64,000 nt of DNA, taken from contig NZ_BSOW01000009.1 in the NCBI RefSeq assembly GCF_030160715.1, forward strand, positions 211,748-275,747, given 5' to 3'. Below, piece by piece: positions 59,598 to 64,000 of the stretch. The first letter of the stretch is position 1, and each line of letters starts with the position of its first letter. The position numbers and the translations under genes are program-made. The notes under the pieces were generated by a model. The model had not been told where the DNA came from. It was given only the letters and a program-made list of their open reading frames with translations, and searched no databases. The DNA comes from Bradyrhizobium iriomotense. Its GTDB lineage: Bacteria; Pseudomonadota; Alphaproteobacteria; Rhizobiales; Xanthobacteraceae.

Positions 59598-61160
59598 ATG
59601 GCCCCCGTGAACAAGTCCGAGAAGGACCGCGTCATCATTTTCGACACCACCCTGCGCGACGGCGAGCAGTGCCCCGGCGCAACCATGACGTTCGAGGAGA
59701 AGCTCGAAGTTGCGGAGTTGCTCGACGATATGGGCGTCGACGTGATCGAAGCCGGCTTCCCCATCACCTCCGAAGGCGACTTCCAGGCAGTCAGTGAGAT
59801 CGCCCGCCGCTCCAAGAATGCCGTCATCGCCGGCCTCTCGCGCGCGCATCCGGCTGACATCGACCGTTGTGCCGAAGCGGTGAAATTCGCCAAGCGCGGC
59901 CGCGTCCACACCGTGATCGCGACTTCGCCACTGCATATGCGGGTGAAGTTGAACAAGACTCCGGACCAGGTGATCGAGACGTCGGTTGCCATGGTCGCGC
60001 GCGCCCGCAATCTGATCGACGACGTCGAATGGTCGGCCGAGGACGGCACCCGCAGCGAGATGGACTTTCTCTGCCGCATCGTCGAGGCCGTCATCAAGGC
60101 CGGCGCCACCACGGTGAACATCCCCGACACCGTCGGCTACACCACGCCCGACGAGTACACCCACTTCATGAAGACGCTGATCGAGCGCGTGCCGAACTCG
60201 GACAAGGCGGTGTTCTCCGTGCACTGCCATAACGACCTCGGCATGGCCGTTGCGAATTCGCTGGCCGGCATCGTCGGCGGCGCGCGTCAGGTCGAGTGCA
60301 CCATCAATGGCATCGGCGAGCGCGCCGGCAATGCCGCGCTCGAAGAGATCGTGATGGCGATCAACGTGCGCAACGACAAATTCCCGTACTGGAACAAGAT
60401 CGACACCACGCAGCTCACCCGCGCTTCAAAGGTGGTGTCGGCGGCGACCTCGTTCCCGGTGCAGTACAACAAGGCGATCGTCGGCCGGAACGCTTTCGCG
60501 CATGAGAGCGGCATCCACCAGGACGGCGTGCTGAAGGACGCCTCGACCTACGAGATCATGCGGCCCGAGATGGTCGGCCTGAAACAGTCCTCGCTGGTGC
60601 TGGGCAAGCATTCCGGCCGCCACGCCTTCGTGCACAAGCTGGAGGAGATGGGCTACAAGCTCGGCCCGAACCAGCTGGAAGACGCGTTCGCGCGGATGAA
60701 GGCGCTGGCCGACCGCAAGAAGGATATCTACGACGAGGACATCGAGGCGCTGGTCGACGAGGAAATGGCGGCCTCGCACGACCGCATCAAGCTGACCTCG
60801 CTGACCGTGATCGCCGGCACCCATGGTCCGCAGCGCGCCACCATGAAGCTCGATGTCGACGGCCAGACCAGGATCGAGGAAGCCGAGGGCAACGGTCCGG
60901 TCGATGCGGTCTTCAACTGCATCAAGGCGCTGGTGCCGCACGAGGCGAAGCTCGAGCTGTACCAGGTCCACGCGGTGACCGAGGGCACCGACGCGCAGGC
61001 TGAAGTGTCGGTTCGCCTGTCCCATGACGGCCGTTCGATGACCGCGCGCGCGGCGGATCCGGACACGCTGGTGGCCTCGGCCAAGGCCTATCTCGGCGCG
61101 CTCAACAAGATCGTCATGAAGCGCCAGCGCGATACGGTGACGACGGCGGCGGCGAGCTGA
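59598..61160 (+). CDS. leuA: 2-isopropylmalate synthase
   Basis: A 520-residue enzyme, the length of type 1 LeuA. It condenses 2-oxoisovalerate with acetyl-CoA, the first committed step of leucine synthesis in the cytosol. IIFDTTLRDGEQCPGATMTFEEKLEVA has the metal-binding Asp and catalytic Arg, and VHCHNDLGMAVANSLAG gives the metal-binding His pair. IHQDGVLKD and the C-terminal LeuA_dimer domain (about 385-515, SLTVIAGTHGPQRATMKLDVDGQ) permit leucine feedback. AAAGGAAA precedes the ATG. A leucine-rich leader upstream suggests attenuation. Confidence 0.96.
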   Translation: MAPVNKSEKDRVIIFDTTLRDGEQCPGATMTFEEKLEVAELLDDMGVDVIEAGFPITSEGDFQAVSEIARRSKNAVIAGLSRAHPADIDRCAEAVKFAKRGRVHTVIATSPLHMRVKLNKTPDQVIETSVAMVARARNLIDDVEWSAEDGTRSEMDFLCRIVEAVIKAGATTVNIPDTVGYTTPDEYTHFMKTLIERVPNSDKAVFSVHCHNDLGMAVANSLAGIVGGARQVECTINGIGERAGNAALEEIVMAINVRNDKFPYWNKIDTTQLTRASKVVSAATSFPVQYNKAIVGRNAFAHESGIHQDGVLKDASTYEIMRPEMVGLKQSSLVLGKHSGRHAFVHKLEEMGYKLGPNQLEDAFARMKALADRKKDIYDEDIEALVDEEMAASHDRIKLTSLTVIAGTHGPQRATMKLDVDGQTRIEEAEGNGPVDAVFNCIKALVPHEAKLELYQVHAVTEGTDAQAEVSVRLSHDGRSMTARAADPDTLVASAKAYLGALNKIVMKRQRDTVTTAAAS

Positions 61161-61174
61161 CTCTGTCGGCTTCG

Positions 61175-61296
61175 CCTCTCCCGCTTGCGGGAGAGGCCGA
61201 CGCCCGAAGGGCGGCGGGTGAGGGTTCTCTCCTCACAGGGAATATCCCGTTGTGGAAACACCCTCTCCCCAACCCTCTCCCGCAAGCGGGAGAGGG
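61175..61296. repeat. Paired palindromic intergenic repeats
   Basis: CCTCTCCCGCTTGCGGGAGAGG (61175-61196, a 10-bp self-palindrome) and a matching palindrome in inverted arrangement (61273-61296) flank a GC-rich spacer. This resembles REP/BIME-like elements common after genes in Bradyrhizobium. Each copy can fold by itself, and the two can fold together. They sit after leuA and could end its transcript or shield its 3' end. Confidence 0.75.
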
Positions 61297-61441
61297 AGCG
61301 CAGAGGCGAACGTCGTTCATGATGAATGGCTGCCCTGCTAAGGGCCAATAGCGACTCCGCCTCCCAGCCGCTATTGATGCAGCCGGATCAAGGATCGGTC
61401 GCCCGTGCGCCGGGCGGCCCAAATAACAACAGGGAGAGATC

Positions 61442-62446
61442 ATGCGCACCTTCGCGATCGCCGCGTCCATCGCGGTACTGGCACTTGGCTTGGCCGCGCC
61501 GGCGTCGGCCCAGTCGCCCATCGTCATCAAATTCAGCCACGTGGTTGCGACCGATACGCCGAAGGGCAAGGCGGCCGAGAAGTTCAAGGAGCTCGCCGAG
61601 AAGTACACCGGCGGCAAGGTGAAGATCGAGGTCTATCCGAACTCGACGCTCTACAAGGACAAGGAAGAGCTCGAGGCGCTCCAGCTCGGCAGCGTGCAGA
61701 TGCTGGCGCCGTCGAATTCCAAGTTCGGTCCGCTCGGCATCCGCGAATTCGAGGTGTTCGATCTGCCCTACATCCTTCCCGACCTGAAGACGCTGCGGAA
61801 GGTGACGGAGGGAGCGCTCGGCTTGAAGCTGCTCAAGCTGCTCGACTCCAAGGGCATCACCGGCCTTGCCTATTGGGACAACGGCTTCAAGCAGATGAGC
61901 GCCAACAAGAAGCTCATCACGCCGGCCGACTATCAGGGCGTGAAATTCCGCATCCAGTCCTCGCGCGTACTCCAGGCGCAGTTCAAGGCGCTGGGATCGC
62001 TGCCGCAGGTGATGGCGTTCTCCGAAGTCTACCAGGCGCTCCAGACCGGCGTCGTCGACGGGCAGGAGAATACCTGGTCCAACATCTACACCCAGAAAAT
62101 GCACGAGGTGCAGAAGTACATCACCCAGACCAATCACGGCTACATCGGCTACGTCGTGATCGTGAACAAGAAGTTCTGGGACGATCTGCCGGCCGATGTC
62201 CGCGACCAGCTTGCGAAGGCGATGAAGGAAGCGACCGACTTCAACAACGCACAGTCGCAGAAGGAGAACGACGACGCGCTCGCCGAGATCAAGAAGAGCG
62301 GCAAGAGCGAGATCATCTCGCTGACGGCGGAGCAGGACGAGGCGATGCGCAAGGCGATGGAGCCGGTCTACAAGGATGCCGCGAGCCGGGTCGGCCAGCC
62401 GTTGATCGACGAATTCCAGAAGGAAGCGAAGAGCGCGACGAACTGA
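61442..62446 (+). CDS. Orphan TRAP transporter substrate-binding protein (DctP family)
   Basis: A 334-residue exported protein with a signal peptide (IAASIAVLALGLAAPASAQ). IVIKFSHVVATDTPKGKAAEKFKELAEKYTGGKVKIEVYPNSTLYKD is the typical DctP start. GVKFRIQSSRVLQAQFKALGS holds the ligand-clasping Arg and TGVVDGQENTWSNIYTQKMHEVQKY is the VDGQEN signature. Sequence features fit C4-dicarboxylate receptors. No DctQ/DctM genes follow: a strong terminator ends the unit. The ATG follows GGGAGAG. It is closer to true DctP than the chemoreceptor-coupled copy. Confidence 0.94.
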   Translation: MRTFAIAASIAVLALGLAAPASAQSPIVIKFSHVVATDTPKGKAAEKFKELAEKYTGGKVKIEVYPNSTLYKDKEELEALQLGSVQMLAPSNSKFGPLGIREFEVFDLPYILPDLKTLRKVTEGALGLKLLKLLDSKGITGLAYWDNGFKQMSANKKLITPADYQGVKFRIQSSRVLQAQFKALGSLPQVMAFSEVYQALQTGVVDGQENTWSNIYTQKMHEVQKYITQTNHGYIGYVVIVNKKFWDDLPADVRDQLAKAMKEATDFNNAQSQKENDDALAEIKKSGKSEIISLTAEQDEAMRKAMEPVYKDAASRVGQPLIDEFQKEAKSATN

Positions 62447-62470
62447 GTTCACGCGCCGCTGCAATGCGAC

Positions 62471-62501
62471 AAGGGCTTCCGCGCGCGACGCGGAAGCCCT
62501 T
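62471..62501 (+). terminator. Strong hairpin terminator after the TRAP receptor gene
   Basis: AAGGGCTTCCGCG pairs perfectly over 13 bp with CGCGGAAGCCCTT around CGCGA, followed by CGTCTGTTT. It makes the DctP gene monocistronic. Confidence 0.85.
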
Positions 62502-62649
62502 CGTCTGTTTCAGCCAGGATTGTTGCGAATGATTTCAAAGTGCGGCCGCGGATTACATCTTGGTAAGACTGCTCTGTCTATCGAAGTTGTAAGTTGAACC
62601 GCGTGCAAATGGCGCCCATCTTCAGGGAACCTTGGAAGAGGAGGTTCGT

Positions 62650-63231
62650 ATGAGAAAGTTCGCCATCGCCGCCATTGCCGCGCTCAGCATCGCCGGCTCC
62701 GGCGCGGTCTACGCGCAATATCACCGCTTCGCCGACCACATGCGCCACATGCGCATGAATCCGGAAGACCGCGCCGCCTTCGTCGACGCGCGGATCGCGG
62801 CCGTGCATGCCGGCTTGAAGCTGAATGCCGACCAGGAGAAGCTGTGGCCGCCGGTCGAGGCCGCCGTGCGCGATTTCGCCAAGCTGCGCATCGATCGCGC
62901 CAATGCGCGGATGAATGCTGGTCCCGGCGATTCCGACAAGCCGGAGGATCCGGTCGCCCGCCTGCGCCAGCGCGCCGACGACATGGGCGCCACCTCCACG
63001 GCGCTGAATAAGATCGCCGACGCCGCCGACCCCCTCTACAAGACCCTGGATGACGGCCAAAAGCGGCGGCTGGCCGTCCTGACCCGCCACCAGGGCCCGT
63101 TCGGCGGTGAGGGCGGCTGGCACCACCGCTTCATGGAGCACCGCATGGATCGCATGATGGAGCGCGGCATGGACCGCTTCCACGGCGGCGACCGGGATGG
63201 CGGGCCGGACCGGGATGGCGGACGCCTGTAA
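62650..63231 (+). CDS. LTXXQ-motif (Spy/CpxP-like) periplasmic protein
   Basis: A 193-residue exported protein. A signal peptide (FAIAAIAALSIAGSGAVYAQ) precedes a helical domain with LNADQEKLWPPVEAAVRDFAKLR and LDDGQKRRLAVLTRHQ, the LTXXQ-like repeat of Spy/CpxP/CnrX relatives. The C-terminus is rich in His, Met, Asp and Gly (HHRFMEHRMDRMMERGMDRFHGG), which suggests metal binding. Such proteins bind misfolded periplasmic proteins or metals. GAGGAGG precedes the ATG. Confidence 0.88.
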   Translation: MRKFAIAAIAALSIAGSGAVYAQYHRFADHMRHMRMNPEDRAAFVDARIAAVHAGLKLNADQEKLWPPVEAAVRDFAKLRIDRANARMNAGPGDSDKPEDPVARLRQRADDMGATSTALNKIADAADPLYKTLDDGQKRRLAVLTRHQGPFGGEGGWHHRFMEHRMDRMMERGMDRFHGGDRDGGPDRDGGRL

Positions 63232-63261
63232 GGCCCGCATTTCTCCGGAGATCGCGAGCGA

Positions 63262-63293
63262 AGCCGCTGGAATCCGGCGGCTTTTCTCTTTTT
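63262..63293 (+). terminator. Rho-independent terminator
   Basis: AGCCGCTGG and CCGGCGGCT pair over 9 bp (one G-T) with a 3-nt loop, followed by TTTCTCTTTTT. It ends the LTXXQ gene. Confidence 0.85.
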
Positions 63294-63394
63294 GGGACCC
63301 GGCCATGAAGACTTGGAAAACCTCCTCCACATCGCTTGCCTTCCCGGGATCGCTTTGCTAAACGACCGGCCTCGCAAGGCGTTAGCCGCCTTTC

Positions 63395-63470
<76 letters not shown>

Positions 63471-63492
63471 AATCAATGGCTTAGCCGGAACA

Positions 63493-63522
63493 ACCGTTTG
63501 AGCAGCTAATTTTTCAAACGGT
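63493..63522 (+). terminator. Terminator after tRNA-Lys
   Basis: ACCGTTTGA and TCAAACGGT form a perfect 9-bp stem with a 12-nt loop, followed by CTTTATT. Confidence 0.75.
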
Positions 63523-63976
63523 CTTTATTAAGCGACATCAAGCCCTGACGATTTAGCGCTATCCCGCGCCATTTCGCACTAAAGTAATTGTCGTAGCGGC
63601 ACGCGATCTTGCCGCCGGACCGTCGTCAGCCGAACGCGATCTCGCCAATGATGGATTGGAGCGAGAGTTCAATATTTTCAGTTGGTTAGAGGGCGGCGTG
63701 TGCGCGACGTGTGCACCGGGAGATCAAGAAAAAACTACGCTCAACCAATTTGATGCTGTGACGCTTGGCATGCTGTCGGATCAGACCGCTTTCGCGCGAT
63801 TGGTAGGTGAAGATTGATCACGAGGCGGCGGGCACGACGGCTGACAGCTCCACCGTCCGCTGGGTTGAGGAATTCTGCTGCCACTAAAGCGGGATGGGGT
63901 TAAGTTGAATCGATTTGGGATTCCCAAATCAGCCCGTTTCTGATTCACCATGCTGGCTGGAAGGAGGCCAGCATGG
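63523..63976. other. 454-bp region between tRNA-Lys and an IS element
   Basis: The region has lower GC content than the window average. No supported gene is seen. GATTTGGGA-TTCCCAAATC near 63911-63930 is palindromic and may be part of the IS end. A short frame at 63840-63890 looks like a relic but cannot be assigned. Confidence 0.4.
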
Positions 63977-64000
63977 ATGGGCAAGCCTTACTCTCTGGAT
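63977..64000 (+). mobile_element. Start of an IS630-type transposase, cut by the window edge
   Basis: Eight codons read MGKPYSLD, the characteristic beginning of many IS630-family transposases in rhizobia (MGKPYSLDLR...). A ribosome-like AAGGAGG lies upstream (63961-63967). With only eight residues the assignment is a strong guess, not a proof. Confidence 0.5.

Noticed and set aside
63781..63984. 67-codon minus-strand frame near the IS end
   Set aside because: It overlaps the likely transposase ribosome site and cannot be assigned. It may be part of a relic, but not a supported gene.

Overview
The window looks like chromosomal DNA of a Bradyrhizobium-type alphaproteobacterium. GC content is high. 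Periplasmic substrate-binding proteins are very abundant, Tat-exported proteins are frequent, a DUF485/ActP acetate symporter is present, and several intergenic stretches resemble repeats I associate with Bradyrhizobium. About 62 protein genes, one tRNA-Lys(CTT), a ZTP riboswitch, a probable leucine attenuator and one edge of an insertion sequence can be supported. No rRNA, CRISPR array or prophage is visible.

Layout. 0-9 kb: a branched-chain amino-acid-type ABC operon (binding protein, LivH, start of LivM), a metallo-beta-lactamase-fold hydrolase, an FAD oxidoreductase, a TolA-like coiled-coil membrane protein and a Tat-exported SMP-30 lactonase. 7.5-14.8 kb: two pairs in which an orphan periplasmic binding protein lies directly upstream of a membrane signalling receptor (binding protein + class III cyclase; TRAP DctP + chemoreceptor). 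The second pair is bracketed by a short repeat of the 3' end of the neighbouring aldo/keto reductase gene, which suggests an insertion. 14.8-25.7 kb: a sugar or polyol locus with a MalFG-type importer lacking its ATPase, a FucU/RbsD mutarotase, a xylulokinase, an RbsACB-type importer and an SDR dehydrogenase. 26.8-31.4 kb: DUF485, ActP, a CNB-CBS-DUF294 regulator and a DnaQ-like exonuclease in one operon.

31-38 kb holds the most unusual locus: an 84-residue precursor whose C-terminus is three repeats of F-R-[RK]-[GA]-[GA]-[FY]-x-x-G, followed at once by a radical SAM/SPASM enzyme of the cyclophane (triceptide) type. Flanking genes are a secreted C13-type cysteine peptidase, an exported methyltransferase-fold protein and a 671-residue caspase-like protein with a duplicated C-terminal module. 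38-46 kb: a TrpF-like protein, an NTF2-FMO monooxygenase, a CGNR regulator, another orphan Leu/Ile-type binding protein, a CadC-like winged-helix/TPR regulator and a tandem pair of small secreted proteins. 46-52.6 kb is gene-poor: small hypothetical genes, a ZTP riboswitch driving a divergent glyA, a frameshifted secreted protein, a stress-type membrane protein, YidB and a FixK-type box.

52.9-54.5 kb is a four-gene operon encoding an ECF sigma factor, two CPxC membrane proteins and an ICMT-family methyltransferase. A relic of a winged-helix regulator and repeat-like DNA follow. 55.5-64 kb: a nucleobase permease, small exported proteins, a SixA-type phosphatase, leuA behind a leucine-rich leader peptide and hairpin, a second orphan TRAP binding protein, an LTXXQ periplasmic protein and tRNA-Lys. 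The right edge is the first codons of an apparent IS630-type transposase.

Two themes recur. Periplasmic binding proteins often lack their own transporter and sometimes sit against a signalling receptor. In the ABC operons, perfect hairpins follow the binding-protein gene, where they could stabilise its mRNA.
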